The translations under genes and the position numbers were made by a program. A DNA stretch of 64,000 bases, taken from NCBI RefSeq assembly GCF_014202975.1, contig NZ_JACHHZ010000002.1:868001-932000 (forward strand), given 5' to 3'. Source of the DNA: Povalibacter uvarum (GTDB taxonomy: Bacteria; Pseudomonadota; Gammaproteobacteria; Steroidobacterales; Steroidobacteraceae). Below the pieces are notes generated by a model that saw only the letters and a list, made by a program, of their open reading frames with translations, was not told where the DNA came from and did no database searches. Within the stretch, counting starts at the first letter, position 1. Each line of letters begins with the position of its first letter. Below, piece after piece: positions 9,904 through 18,362 of the stretch.

Positions 9904-10659
9904 TTAACCGCCGATCCGTTCGAAACGCAGATCGTCGCCATCCAGCCACGCCTGCACCGGCTTGCCGGCCAGCTCCGGGGGAATGGTTTCGAAAACGCGG
10001 AAGACGCCGGCGATGGAGACGAGCTCCGCATGGAAGGCCTGGCAGAAGACCCGCGCCGTCACTTCGCCGCGTGCACCGGCCATCGCACGGCCGCGCAGCG
10101 TCCCGTAGATGTGGACACAGCCGTCGGCCATGACTTCGGCGCCCGCGCCGACGACGGTCGTCACAATGAGATCGCGATTACGCGCATACACGCGCTGTCC
10201 CGAGCGGACCGGCTGGTGCTGCATCAGTGTCGGCAGCGACGGTTCGACGACGGGCGGCGGTGGAGGCGGAGCGATCGATTGAACGGCGGTGGGCCGTTGA
10301 GCCGGCGCCTTGCTCTGCGCGCGGAACTGGGTGAGTACGGGCAGATCGAGCGATCGCGCGAGGGTATTGATCGCTTCGGTACCGTCGAAGGCGACGCCGA
10401 CCGGCAACAGTCCGACCTGGCGGATCGCGTCGAACAGTTCGCGCGCCAGCGCTTCATCCGGCTGGGATTCCAGCGCGCTCAGGTCGAGGCAGGCCGCGGC
10501 GCGCTCGAACAATTGCGGCGCGGCGGCGATTCTCGCCGACAATTCATCCTGGATCGCCTTCCTGTCGGTGCTGCGCACGCGCAGCTGAACCAGACCCACC
10601 TGACCGAAGCGGACTTCACACGCAGTATCGATTGCGCTGGATACGGCTTTGTTATTCAA
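9904..10659 (-). CDS. minC: Septum site-determining protein MinC
   Basis: Inhibitor of FtsZ assembly, targeted to the membrane by MinD. The N-terminal MinC domain (VRFGQVGLVQLRVRST to LDLSALE) aligns with other MinC N-termini. A proline-rich linker with a PPPPPP run follows, then the C-terminal beta-helix containing RSGQRVYARNRDLIV, GAEVMADGCVHIYGTLRGRA and ARVFCQAFHAELVSI. The reading frame stays open upstream to 10887, but that part is low-complexity and family alignment places the start about 12 residues before CEVRFGQ. A TTG at 10659 (MNNKAVSSAI, with GAGAAAG eight bases upstream) fits and gives 251 residues. The start is uncertain; the identity is not. Confidence 0.9.
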   Translation of the reverse strand: MNNKAVSSAIDTACEVRFGQVGLVQLRVRSTDRKAIQDELSARIAAAPQLFERAAACLDLSALESQPDEALARELFDAIRQVGLLPVGVAFDGTEAINTLARSLDLPVLTQFRAQSKAPAQRPTAVQSIAPPPPPPVVEPSLPTLMQHQPVRSGQRVYARNRDLIVTTVVGAGAEVMADGCVHIYGTLRGRAMAGARGEVTARVFCQAFHAELVSIAGVFRVFETIPPELAGKPVQAWLDGDDLRFERIGG

Positions 10660-10892
10660 GAGCCTGACTTTCTCGGCAGACGTTCTTAAGAGGACGGCGG
10701 AAGGCGCAGGTCGCGGCGCGCTGCGCGGAGTGTAGCCGTTGCATGCGCTCGATGCAGGTCCGAATGCGGGAGGGTTTGCGCCCGCCTCGTGCGGCGGATT
10801 CCCCTGCAGGATGCGCGAGGTACGCGCCGCTACCGGTGAGCGCGGCAAATCTGATGTAATCGCTGCCCACTTTTCTGCGCAGCTCACCGCCG

Positions 10893-12419
10893 ATGAACAA
10901 GCCCCGCACCGCCATTGCGCCCACCCGCGAGGAAAACTACGCCGAGTGGTACCAGCAGGTCATCCGCGCCGCCGATCTCGCCGAGAATTCAGCCGTCCGC
11001 GGCTGCATGGTGATCAAGCCCTGGGGCTACGCGCTGTGGGAGAACATGCAGCGCGTCCTCGACGACATGTTCAAGGCGACGGGCCACCAGAACGCCTACT
11101 TCCCGCTGTTCATTCCGTTGTCCTTCATGCAGAAGGAGGCAGCGCACGTGGACGGGTTCGCCAAGGAATGCGCAGTCGTCACCCATCACCGGCTCGAAGC
11201 CGGCCCGGACGGCAAGCTCGTTCCCGCCGGCGAGCTGGATGAGCCGCTGATCGTCCGGCCGACGTCGGAGACGATCATTGGCGACGCGTTCTCGCGCTGG
11301 GTGCAGAGCTATCGCGATCTGCCGCTGCTCATCAACCAGTGGGCGAACGTCGTGCGCTGGGAAATGCGCACGCGCATGTTCCTGCGGACCACCGAGTTCC
11401 TCTGGCAGGAGGGTCATACGGCGCACGCAACGCGCGAGGATGCCATCGCTGAAACGATGCGGATGCTCGACGTCTACGCGACATTCGTCGAGGAATGGAT
11501 GGCGGTGCCCGTGATCAAGGGCGAGAAGACCGCCGGCGAGCGCTTCCCCGGTGCCGACAATACCTACTGCATCGAAGCCATGATGCAGGACCGCAAGGCG
11601 TTGCAGGCGGGAACGAGCCACTTCCTCGGCCAGAACTTCGCGAAGGCGAGCGAGATCCAGTTCCTCGATCAGAACGGCACGCGCCAGTACGCGTGGACCA
11701 CGAGCTGGGGCGTGTCGACGCGCTTGATCGGCAGCCTGATCATGACGCACTCGGATGACGACGGCCTCGTGCTGCCGCCGAAGATCGCGCCTGCCCAGAT
11801 CGTGATCGTGCCGATCTACCGTTCCGATGACGAACGCCCGCGCGTGATCGAATATTGCCAGCGCGTCGCACAGGAACTGCGTGCGCAGCGTTACGCGGAT
11901 CGCCCGGTCAGCGTCATCGTCGATGAGCGCGACGAGCGCGGCGGAGAGAAAGTCTGGCAGTGGATCAAGAAGGGTGTGCCGGTGCGGCTCGAGATCGGTC
12001 CGCGCGACATGGAAAAGGATTCGCTGTTCGTCGGCCGCCGCGACAAGGGTCACAAGGACAAGCAGAGCATCGCCCGCGGCGAGTTCGTGGCGAACGTCGC
12101 CGCGACCCTCCAGTCGATCCAGGATTCCCTGTTCGCCCGTGCCCGCCAGTTCCGCGAACAGCACCTGCAGCGCATCGACACGAAAGAAGAGTTCTACCGC
12201 TTCTTCACCGCCCCCCCGGCGCCGGAGAACGCACCGACGCCGATCCATGGCGGCTTCGCCCTGACCCACTTCAGCGGCGACGTCGATCTCGAACGCAGGA
12301 TCAAGGACGATCTCGGCGTCACCGTCCGCTGCATCCCGCTCGAAAAGAGCGAAGCCGGCACCTGCCCCTTCACGGGCAAGCCGAGCGCGCAGAGGGTGGT
12401 TTGGGCGAAGGCATACTGA
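10893..12419 (+). CDS. proS: Prolyl-tRNA synthetase, archaeal/eukaryotic-type
   Basis: A 508-residue class II aminoacyl-tRNA synthetase charging tRNA-Pro. It shows the class II catalytic core with RPTSETIIG, motif 2 around RWEMRTRMFLRTTEFLWQEG, and the proline-specificity stretch around NTYCIEAMMQD. The anticodon-binding domain (IVIVPIYR onward) and a C-terminal extension ending in Tyr (VVWAKAY) follow. The length, the lack of the large bacterial editing insertion, and the extra C-terminal domain mark the archaeal-type enzyme. It is divergent from minC across a 233-base region that must contain both promoters. Confidence 0.96.
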   Translation: MNKPRTAIAPTREENYAEWYQQVIRAADLAENSAVRGCMVIKPWGYALWENMQRVLDDMFKATGHQNAYFPLFIPLSFMQKEAAHVDGFAKECAVVTHHRLEAGPDGKLVPAGELDEPLIVRPTSETIIGDAFSRWVQSYRDLPLLINQWANVVRWEMRTRMFLRTTEFLWQEGHTAHATREDAIAETMRMLDVYATFVEEWMAVPVIKGEKTAGERFPGADNTYCIEAMMQDRKALQAGTSHFLGQNFAKASEIQFLDQNGTRQYAWTTSWGVSTRLIGSLIMTHSDDDGLVLPPKIAPAQIVIVPIYRSDDERPRVIEYCQRVAQELRAQRYADRPVSVIVDERDERGGEKVWQWIKKGVPVRLEIGPRDMEKDSLFVGRRDKGHKDKQSIARGEFVANVAATLQSIQDSLFARARQFREQHLQRIDTKEEFYRFFTAPPAPENAPTPIHGGFALTHFSGDVDLERRIKDDLGVTVRCIPLEKSEAGTCPFTGKPSAQRVVWAKAY

Positions 12420-12424
12420 CGGCA

Positions 12425-12514
12425 AGCGACGAGCGGCGAGCAATGAGCAGCGAGCCAGAAGGGAAGCGGCTTTCTTCTTCCGGCTCGTAGCTCGCAGCTT
12501 ACCGCTCGTCGGCT
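12425..12514. repeat. Heptad-word hairpin (copy 1), word NRCGAGC
   Basis: The left arm reads in 7-base steps (GACGAGC, GGCGAGC, AATGAGC, AGCGAGC). The complement of the right arm reads GACGAGC, GGTAAGC, TGCGAGC, TACGAGC, so the two arms pair over about 40 bases with scattered mismatches. It starts six bases after the proS stop and ends five bases before the transporter start. Confidence 0.75.
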
Positions 12515-12519
12515 CCTCC

Positions 12520-13416
12520 ATGTCCCCTCCCTCCCGCGCCTTCCTCCAGATCCACTTCTGCGTGGTTCTGTGGGGATTCACGGCGATCCTGGGCAAGCTG
12601 ATCACCCTGCCCGCCGTCACTCTCGTGTGGTGGCGCATGGTTCTGGTCACCGGTGCGCTGCTGCTCATCGGGCGATTCTGGGCGGGACTCAGGCACCTGC
12701 CGCGCAAGTTGATCTGGATCTACGCCGGTACCGGCGTCATCGTGGCATTGCACTGGGTTACTTTCTACGAATCAGTGAAGCTCGCGAATGCTTCGGTGGC
12801 AGCTACCTGCATGGGGCTCACGCCGGTCTTCGTGGCGTTCGTCGAGCCCTGGATCGCGCGCAGAAAGTTCGATGCACGCGAGCTGATCTTCGGTCTCGCG
12901 GTGATTCCGGGCGTGATGCTGGTCGTGGGCGGCACGCCGACCGGGATGCGCACTGGCATCGCGGTGGGGGCAGTCTCGTCTTTTCTCGTCGCTGTCTTCG
13001 GTTCGCTGAACAAGCGCTACATCGGCGACAGCGATGCGTTGAGCGTCACGGGTATCGAGATGGGGGCGGGCGCGATTGCGATGACGTTGCTGGTCCCGCT
13101 CATCATGGCCGAGAGCCAGGCGTTCGTGCTGCCGTCACAGAGCGATGCGATGTACCTGGTGCTCCTCGCAATCGGCTGCACCTTGCTGCCATTCGCGTTG
13201 TCACTCGTCGCGCTGCGCCAGTTGAGCGCCTTCAGCACCGCGCTCGCGATCAACATGGAACCCGTGTACGCGATCGTGCTCGCCATCCTGCTGCTGGGAG
13301 AGCAGCGCCAGCTCGATCCGGCGTTCTACCTGGGCGTCGCGATCATCGTCGGCGTCGTGTTCAGCCACCCCCTGTTCGTACGCAGGAAGCCTCCTCCTGT
13401 TGCGGTCCCGCCCTGA
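12520..13416 (+). CDS. DMT-superfamily transporter, EamA family
   Basis: A 298-residue inner-membrane protein with about ten hydrophobic segments in two EamA halves (PF00892-type). The first half contains WGFTAILGKLI and WWRMVLVTGALLLI; the second contains the typical TALAINMEPVYAIVLAILLLGE. The family exports small metabolites or amino acids, but the substrate cannot be read from sequence. It follows proS with the heptad hairpin in between, and its 3' end lies 19 bases from the convergent LytTR regulator. Confidence 0.9.
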   Translation: MSPPSRAFLQIHFCVVLWGFTAILGKLITLPAVTLVWWRMVLVTGALLLIGRFWAGLRHLPRKLIWIYAGTGVIVALHWVTFYESVKLANASVAATCMGLTPVFVAFVEPWIARRKFDARELIFGLAVIPGVMLVVGGTPTGMRTGIAVGAVSSFLVAVFGSLNKRYIGDSDALSVTGIEMGAGAIAMTLLVPLIMAESQAFVLPSQSDAMYLVLLAIGCTLLPFALSLVALRQLSAFSTALAINMEPVYAIVLAILLLGEQRQLDPAFYLGVAIIVGVVFSHPLFVRRKPPPVAVPP

Positions 13417-13435
13417 GAAGGGAGAAGAGTCCCCT

Positions 13436-14260
13436 CTAGGGCCGACGCTGCAGGAGCTGGTCAACCCGGTCGCGATAAGAACGGCTCAGCTTGATCTCCT
13501 GACCATCCTCCAGCGTCAGGAAGTATTCCCCGTTCGTGTGCGGACGCAGGCGGCGGACGCGCTTCACGTTCACGATCGTCGAGCGATGCACGCGCTGGAA
13601 GATTTTCGGGTCCAGGATCGCGGCGAGGGATTTCATCGTCTCGCGCAGGACGTAGGTGCGGCCTTCCGCGTGCACGCACATGTAATCGCCGGCTGCGTCG
13701 ATCCAGTCGATGGTCGCGACATTCAGTCGGACCGTCTCGCTGTCGTCGCGGATCGGCAGGATCTCCGCGTAGCGCTGTTCCTGCACCGGCTCGAGTTGTT
13801 CCCGCAGTGTCTGTTCATCGATCGAGCCTGCACCACGCGTGGCGGCGAGCAGGCTCATGAGCTTCTCACGCTGCGCGAGTGCATTGCGCTGGGCCCAGTG
13901 TTCGCGCACGCGATCGAGAGCCTGGGCGAAGCGGGCGTCGTTGATGGGTTTGAGCAGATAGTCGAGCGCGTGTGCTTCGAAGGCGTCGAGTGCGTAACGA
14001 TCGTAGGCCGTGACGAACACGATCATCGGCATCGATTCCTGCGGGACGCGGGCCAGCACGTCGAAACCCGACAGGCCCGGCATCTGGATGTCGAGGAACA
14101 TGAGATCCGGTTGCTCGGCATCGATGACGCTCAGGGCTTCGCGCCCGTTGACACACTGGGCGATGAGTTCGATGTCCGGGTGACTCTGCAGCCGCAGCTC
14201 GATGCCGCGGCGGGCCAGTTCTTCGTCGTCGACTACGATGGCGCGGATGGTTGAACTCAT
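13436..14260 (-). CDS. LytTR-family response regulator (LytR/AlgR type)
   Basis: 274 residues. The N-terminal receiver has VVDDEE (9-14), phospho-acceptor Asp57 in LMFLDIQMPG and lysine in YLLKPIND. A linker leads to a LytTR DNA-binding domain (about 165-270) containing IDWIDAAGDYMCVHAEG, VHRSTIVNV and LEDGQEIKLSRSYRDRV. Such regulators bind paired direct repeats upstream of target operons. The gene lies 28 bases after its cognate sensor (14289-15371), so the two form a two-component operon. Targets are unknown; the neighbouring urcA upstream region with repeated GCGGACA motifs is one candidate. Confidence 0.93.
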   Translation of the reverse strand: MSSTIRAIVVDDEELARRGIELRLQSHPDIELIAQCVNGREALSVIDAEQPDLMFLDIQMPGLSGFDVLARVPQESMPMIVFVTAYDRYALDAFEAHALDYLLKPINDARFAQALDRVREHWAQRNALAQREKLMSLLAATRGAGSIDEQTLREQLEPVQEQRYAEILPIRDDSETVRLNVATIDWIDAAGDYMCVHAEGRTYVLRETMKSLAAILDPKIFQRVHRSTIVNVKRVRRLRPHTNGEYFLTLEDGQEIKLSRSYRDRVDQLLQRRP

Positions 14261-14288
14261 GACGCTCGTCTCGAAAACTGTCTCTCTT

Positions 14289-15371
14289 TCATAGCGCCGG
14301 CGCGAACGCCGGGGCCCGTTCCGCCGGGAACTCCAGCGACACCTTCAGTCCCGGATTCGTGCCCGCGACCGCGACGTGCCCTCGTTCGCCGTATAGCACC
14401 TGCAATCGCTCGCGCGTATTACGGATGCCCACGCCGCGGCCATTCGTCAGCCGGCTCGGGTCGACCAGGCCCGGACCATCGTCGCCGACCGACAGTTGCA
14501 GGGTGGTGCCATTCACCCGGGCGGACACGCAGATGTGACCACCTTCCTCGCGTGGTGAGATCGCGTACTTGATGGCATTCTCGATCAGCGGCTGCAGCAT
14601 GAGGCTCGGCATCAGGATGTTCGTCGCTTCCTCGTCGATGTCGTGACGTACCGTCAGGCGCGAGCCGAACCGCATCTTCTCGATGTTGAGATACAGGTTC
14701 AGCGCTTCGAGCTCCTGGGCGACGGTGACTTTCTTCATCGGGTCCTGATCCAGCGTGTAGCGCAGGAACTCGGACAGCCCCGAAACCGCGGAGTTGGCGA
14801 CCGAGTTGCGGTTGTCGATGATCAGGGTGGAGATCGCATTCAGCGTGTTGAACAGGAAATGCGGATTGAGCTGGTAACGCAGCATCTTCAACTGCGCTTC
14901 CTGCGCGAGCGCGGAAGCACGCAGCGCGCTCTCGCGCTGCAGCTGCATCGATTCGTAGTACTTGAAGCCGAAGTAGAGCCCCATCCAGCACGCGAACAGG
15001 TACGTCGCGGTCATCGCACCGCTCAGGTACTCGTACCAGTGGACCATCGGCCAGTCCGACTCGACATATTTCTCGTAAGCGATGTTGATGATCACGCGCC
15101 AGATGAGCGCGGTGCCGTATGCCGCCGCGAGCGCGGAGCTGATGAGAACCGCAGGCGGCTTCGTCCACAGATAGCGGCCGAGATAGCGCAATGGCGCGCT
15201 CAGCAGGAACCCGGAGATCGTCGCGACGACGATGACGTTCTGGTACTGCGCCGCTTTGCCATACAGCAGAAAGCCGAGGTACTGCGAGATCGCGTAGCTG
15301 CTCCAGCCGATGATGTGCAGCGACCAGAACGCCAGGTCACGATTCTTCTTGAACAAGTGGGCGGTACTCAT
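14289..15371 (-). CDS. LytS/AlgZ-type sensor histidine kinase
   Basis: A 360-residue membrane sensor kinase. Four hydrophobic segments fill about residues 15-135. A short helix then leads to the HisK_5/LytS kinase signature YQLNPHFLFNTLNAISTLI, with the phosphorylated residue at His171. The ATPase domain follows (MLQPLIENAIKYAI, VGDDGPGL, GVGIRNTRERL). There is no separate extracytoplasmic domain, so the signal is probably sensed in or at the membrane. It is the first gene of a two-gene operon with the LytTR regulator. Confidence 0.92.
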   Translation of the reverse strand: MSTAHLFKKNRDLAFWSLHIIGWSSYAISQYLGFLLYGKAAQYQNVIVVATISGFLLSAPLRYLGRYLWTKPPAVLISSALAAAYGTALIWRVIINIAYEKYVESDWPMVHWYEYLSGAMTATYLFACWMGLYFGFKYYESMQLQRESALRASALAQEAQLKMLRYQLNPHFLFNTLNAISTLIIDNRNSVANSAVSGLSEFLRYTLDQDPMKKVTVAQELEALNLYLNIEKMRFGSRLTVRHDIDEEATNILMPSLMLQPLIENAIKYAISPREEGGHICVSARVNGTTLQLSVGDDGPGLVDPSRLTNGRGVGIRNTRERLQVLYGERGHVAVAGTNPGLKVSLEFPAERAPAFAPAL

Positions 15372-15840
15372 GACCTGTCCCGGCCAGTCCGGCCTTGTGG
15401 ATGAAACTGCAGCTTAAGCACTCGCTCTTTCCGCCCCCGACGCCTCGTCGCCCCCGCGGCACGTTTTGTCGCAATGAATGCTATCCGAAACCCGACCGTC
15501 ATGTCGTTTGCGCTCTTTCTGCAACGTGAGCCTGTAACTATCCCGCTCGCCGTCGTGTCCTGATCCTCGAGAGGCGATGGCCTGGCCGCATCGACTGCAT
15601 CGATACGGGGCAACTCGCCTGCGGACACTCGACTAGCGGCCCGCGGACATCAGCGGACACCGAAGCGGACGCAGGCGAGTCGCCGAGGCGATGGGCGAGC
15701 ACGACGAGCCGAAGAAACTCCGTTCGTGCGGGCGATCAAATCTCACGTAGCCGTTGCAACCATTTTCGCGGCGGCTGCATCTCAAGTTCGAACGCGCGCG
15801 CCGATGAGCATCACTACGGAATCAGGAACGGAGAAACATC
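15372..15840. promoter_or_regulatory. Divergent region, lytS-type kinase / urcA, with GCGGACA array
   Basis: 469 bases without a convincing gene. At 15613-15680 perfect 11-base arms ACTCGCCTGCG and CGCAGGCGAGT enclose four copies of GCGGAC(A/G) at 15621, 15643, 15653 and 15665. The same motif recurs three times upstream of the OmlA-like gene (58188-58232). The array may be a binding region for a regulator or a structured RNA leader; the sequence does not decide which. The AGGAACGGAG before the ATG at 15841 is a ribosome-binding site. Confidence 0.5.
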
Positions 15841-16209
15841 ATGTCATTCAAGTCAACGGTCACTTCCACAATCGCGAGCGTCATCGGCGTTGCAGCATTC
15901 TCATTGGTTGCGGCCAGCGCGCAGGCAGCGGAATCCCCCGCTCCGCGGATCACGGTGCAGCTCGCTGACTTCGATCTTTCGAAGTCGAAAGATGCGAAAG
16001 CGCTCTACACGCGTCTGCGCAGCGCGGCTCGCGGCGTCTGCAGCTCGATCGACGGCAACGATCTGCGCAGTCGTCGCGACAACCTCGAGTGCAAGCAGTC
16101 CGCCCTCGACAACGCCGTCGACGAAGTGGGCAACGCTCAGCTGAGCGCGCTGCATCGCTCTGAATCCGGCATCCGCATCGCATCGCGCAACGCGTCCGAT
16201 CGCAGCTGA
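15841..16209 (+). CDS. urcA: UrcA family secreted protein
   Basis: 122 residues. A signal peptide ends near AASAQA^AES (about residue 30). The mature part has the UrcA-family pattern: VQLADFDLSKSKDAKALYTRLRSAARGVC, a second cysteine in NLECKQSALDNAVDEV, and a basic/polar tail. UrcA proteins are small periplasmic proteins of unknown function, common in Caulobacterales, Sphingomonadales and Steroidobacter-like gammaproteobacteria. It stands alone opposite the LytS/LytTR operon and is followed by a strong terminator-like pair of stems. Confidence 0.88.
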   Translation: MSFKSTVTSTIASVIGVAAFSLVAASAQAAESPAPRITVQLADFDLSKSKDAKALYTRLRSAARGVCSSIDGNDLRSRRDNLECKQSALDNAVDEVGNAQLSALHRSESGIRIASRNASDRS

Positions 16210-16222
16210 TGCGCCTCGAATC

Positions 16223-16290
16223 CCCGATCGTGCCCGCGATCGGGTCGCCACCGGCGAGATCACCGAGCTGCGAATCGGTGTTCTCGCCGG
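16223..16290. terminator. Bidirectional stem-loop pair between urcA and the EamA gene
   Basis: Two stems: CCCGATCG...CGATCGGG (16223-16244), then a long composite stem with arms CCGGCGAGA/TCTCGCCGG and CACCGA/TCGGTG (16251-16290). They lie between convergent genes. There is no long T-run, so factor-independent termination is not certain. Confidence 0.6.
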
Positions 16291-16304
16291 ATGGTGCCTC
16301 CTGA

Positions 16305-17219
16305 TCATTCCGTTCGCGCCGGCGGCGTCTTCGGCACGCCGAGCCGGCTCTCGCGGATCGTGATGTAGAGCGTCGAGACGATGATGATCGATGCGCCGAT
16401 CATCGTGAGCGTGTTCGGGATGTCGCCGAACAGCACGTAGCCGAGAGCGACCGCGAAGATCAGCCGCGTGTAATCGACGGGTGCCATCACGGCCGCGTCG
16501 CCCTCCGCCATGCCTTTGATGTAAGTCCATTGCGTGATCGTGCCTAGCACGCCCATCGTCGCGAGCAACGCCAGATCGACGGTCGTCGGCCAGCGCCATA
16601 CGAACAGTGCGGGCGGCACGGCCAGCACGAATCCCAGCACCGCGGACCATGCCATGAGCGTCGTCGATGTGTGATCGCGTGTCATGAACTTCATGCCCGT
16701 GACCGTCAGCGCAACGAGCAGCGCCGATGCGAGTGCCGCGAGGACAGGAGCTTCCATCTCACCGTGCGCGGCGGGCTGCAACATCAACAACGCGCCGAGA
16801 AAGCCGACGACTGTCGCCGCGATGCGTCGCGGGCCGACCGCCTCCTTCAGGACGAAGGCGGCGAGCGGCACGAGCCACAGTGTCCGGGTGAACGACAATG
16901 CATTCGCATCGGCGAGCGGCAGCTTCGAATAGGCGTAGAACGCCAGGATCATTCCCATCGTCCCCGCCAGTGCGCGAAAGAGCAGGATTCCGGGGCGCGA
17001 CGTCCGCAGCGCGCCGGACGGATTGCGAATGATGATCGGCAGCATCACTACCAGACCAAAGGCCTGCCGATAGAAGGTCTGCAGCGTCGCGGGATAGTCC
17101 TCGCCCAGGAGCTTGATGAGCATCGTCATCACCGTAAAGGCGACGGCCGACAGCAGCATCCACAGCGCGCCGCGAGCATTCGGAGGCAGGCGGCGATAGG
17201 CGGCGGAGAGGGTGCTCAC
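16305..17219 (-). CDS. DMT-superfamily transporter, EamA family
   Basis: About 304 residues with ten hydrophobic segments in two EamA repeats (ALWMLLSAVAFTVMTMLIKLL opens the first; LTVTGMKFM and LIFAVALGYVLFGDIPN lie in the second). It is probably an exporter of small metabolites, substrate unknown. The frame stays open to an ATG at 17261, but I prefer the GTG at 17219 (MSTLSAAYRRLPPN), which has AAGAAG just upstream and removes an arginine-rich stretch atypical of the family. It is only distantly similar to the EamA protein at 12520. Confidence 0.88.
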   Translation of the reverse strand: MSTLSAAYRRLPPNARGALWMLLSAVAFTVMTMLIKLLGEDYPATLQTFYRQAFGLVVMLPIIIRNPSGALRTSRPGILLFRALAGTMGMILAFYAYSKLPLADANALSFTRTLWLVPLAAFVLKEAVGPRRIAATVVGFLGALLMLQPAAHGEMEAPVLAALASALLVALTVTGMKFMTRDHTSTTLMAWSAVLGFVLAVPPALFVWRWPTTVDLALLATMGVLGTITQWTYIKGMAEGDAAVMAPVDYTRLIFAVALGYVLFGDIPNTLTMIGASIIIVSTLYITIRESRLGVPKTPPARTE

Positions 17220-17329
17220 ATTCTTCTTGCGATACGGAAGGCGACGACCGTGCCGCCGCACGGTTGCGACTGTATCAGCAGAAGAGAGGATCGTGGGCTC
17301 CGCGGCTCACGACCGCAGAGCGGGAGAAA

Positions 17330-17473
17330 TCAGAAGCGCGTTCCGAACAATCCCACGACCCCGATGAGGATCAGGTAGATCGCGACGATGTAGTTGAGCA
17401 GTCGCGGCAGGATCAGGATGAGGATGCCGGCAATGAGTGCTGCGAGAGGGCCGATGCTGATGCCAATGTTCAT
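17330..17473 (-). CDS. DUF3096 family small membrane protein (47 aa)
   Basis: A 47-residue, almost entirely hydrophobic protein, MNIGISIGPLAALIAGILIL through to VGLFGTRF, with two helices broken at LPRLLN. This is the typical DUF3096 pattern (GP.AALIAGILILI.PRLLNYIVAIYLI..G..GL). The function is unknown; members are small inner-membrane proteins, often near stress genes. No clear ribosome-binding site precedes the ATG. Confidence 0.85.
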   Translation of the reverse strand: MNIGISIGPLAALIAGILILILPRLLNYIVAIYLILIGVVGLFGTRF

Positions 17474-17538
17474 GGAAGGAGGCCTCGTTATAGGAGACAC
17501 ACTCGTACGCGGCGATGGTGGGGAAGGTTCCGGGACCG

Positions 17539-17570
17539 GTCGGCTGCCGGCTTCTGGCCGCTGGCCAGAG
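17539..17570. repeat. Half heptad-word element, word YGGCYGC
   Basis: 7-base steps CGGCTGC, CGGCTTC, TGGCCGC, TGGCCAG. Only one arm is clear; GTTCC (17528) and GGAAC (17575) flank it. The same word is used in the coding element at 26506-26540. Confidence 0.5.
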
Positions 17571-17581
17571 AGCAGGAACGA

Positions 17582-18268
17582 TTAACTGGCCAGCTGCTTC
17601 TGGAGCCACGAAGAAATTGCACCGATCTCTTCCATGCACACTGAATGCTCCATCGGGTAGGCCTGCCAGTCGATCGCGTAGTTGAGCTTCTGCAGCAGGT
17701 CGCGTGAGGCGACGCCCATCGCGGCCGGGACGACCTGGTCGTAGGTGCCGTGGCACATCAGGATCGGAATGTCGCGATTCGCCCCCGACGCTTCGGATGC
17801 GACGGAGCTTTGCAGCGGCAGATACGTCGACAGTGCCATGATGCCGGCCAGTCGCTGCGGATAGCGCAGCGCCGTGTGGAGCGCGATGGCGCCACCCTGC
17901 GAAAACCCGGCGATGACGATGCGGTTCGCGCCGATGCCGGCTGCAACCTGCTCTTCGATGTACTTGCCGACGACCTGTGCCGATTCGCGAATGCCCGCGT
18001 CGTCCTCGACGCGGCTACCGCCGCCCAGGCTCTTGATGTCGTACCAGGCGCGCATCACGTAACCGTTGTTGATCGTCACCGGCCGCTGGCGCGCATGCGG
18101 AAAGATGAAGCGGACGGGCAGCGTCGCGGGCAGCTTCAACTCCTCGACGACCGGCACGAAGTCATAGCCATCCGCGCCCAGTCCGTGCAGCCAGATGACC
18201 GCGGCGGTCGGGGCCGCGGAGGGATCGAGGATGACGTGGGATTCGGATTCGGTGGCGGAGTAGGGCAT
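17582..18268 (-). CDS. Carboxylesterase/phospholipase family alpha/beta hydrolase
   Basis: A 228-residue serine hydrolase of the EstB/acyl-protein-thioesterase-like family (Abhydrolase_2). The oxyanion strand is VIWLHGLGADGYDF, the nucleophile Ser123 lies in IAGFSQGGAIAL, the acid is Asp177 in HGTYDQVVP, and the base is His208 in YPMEHSV. It lacks a signal peptide and is presumably cytosolic, hydrolysing short-chain carboxylic esters. It lies downstream of the hybrid kinase gene in the same direction, separated by a heptad hairpin. Confidence 0.93.
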   Translation of the reverse strand: MPYSATESESHVILDPSAAPTAAVIWLHGLGADGYDFVPVVEELKLPATLPVRFIFPHARQRPVTINNGYVMRAWYDIKSLGGGSRVEDDAGIRESAQVVGKYIEEQVAAGIGANRIVIAGFSQGGAIALHTALRYPQRLAGIMALSTYLPLQSSVASEASGANRDIPILMCHGTYDQVVPAAMGVASRDLLQKLNYAIDWQAYPMEHSVCMEEIGAISSWLQKQLAS

Positions 18269-18275
18269 GGTCGGA

Positions 18276-18362
18276 GGGTGACGCGTGATGGGTGACGATT
18301 GCCGCGAGCGAGAATAGCAGACACGATCCTGCCGGCCGAAACGTCACCCGTCACCCGTCACC
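18276..18362. repeat. Heptad-word hairpin (copy 2), word GGGTGAC
   Basis: The left arm at 18276-18296 reads GGGTGAC, GCGTGAT, GGGTGAC. The right arm at 18343-18362 is the complement of GGTGACG repeated. The right arm supplies the last codons (VTGDG) and the TGA of the kinase gene at 18344, so the element overlaps coding sequence. Confidence 0.75.

Noticed and set aside
10989-12707. 572-residue minus-strand frame opposite proS
   Set aside because: It covers proS, which has complete synthetase motifs, and runs through the heptad hairpin; not a gene.
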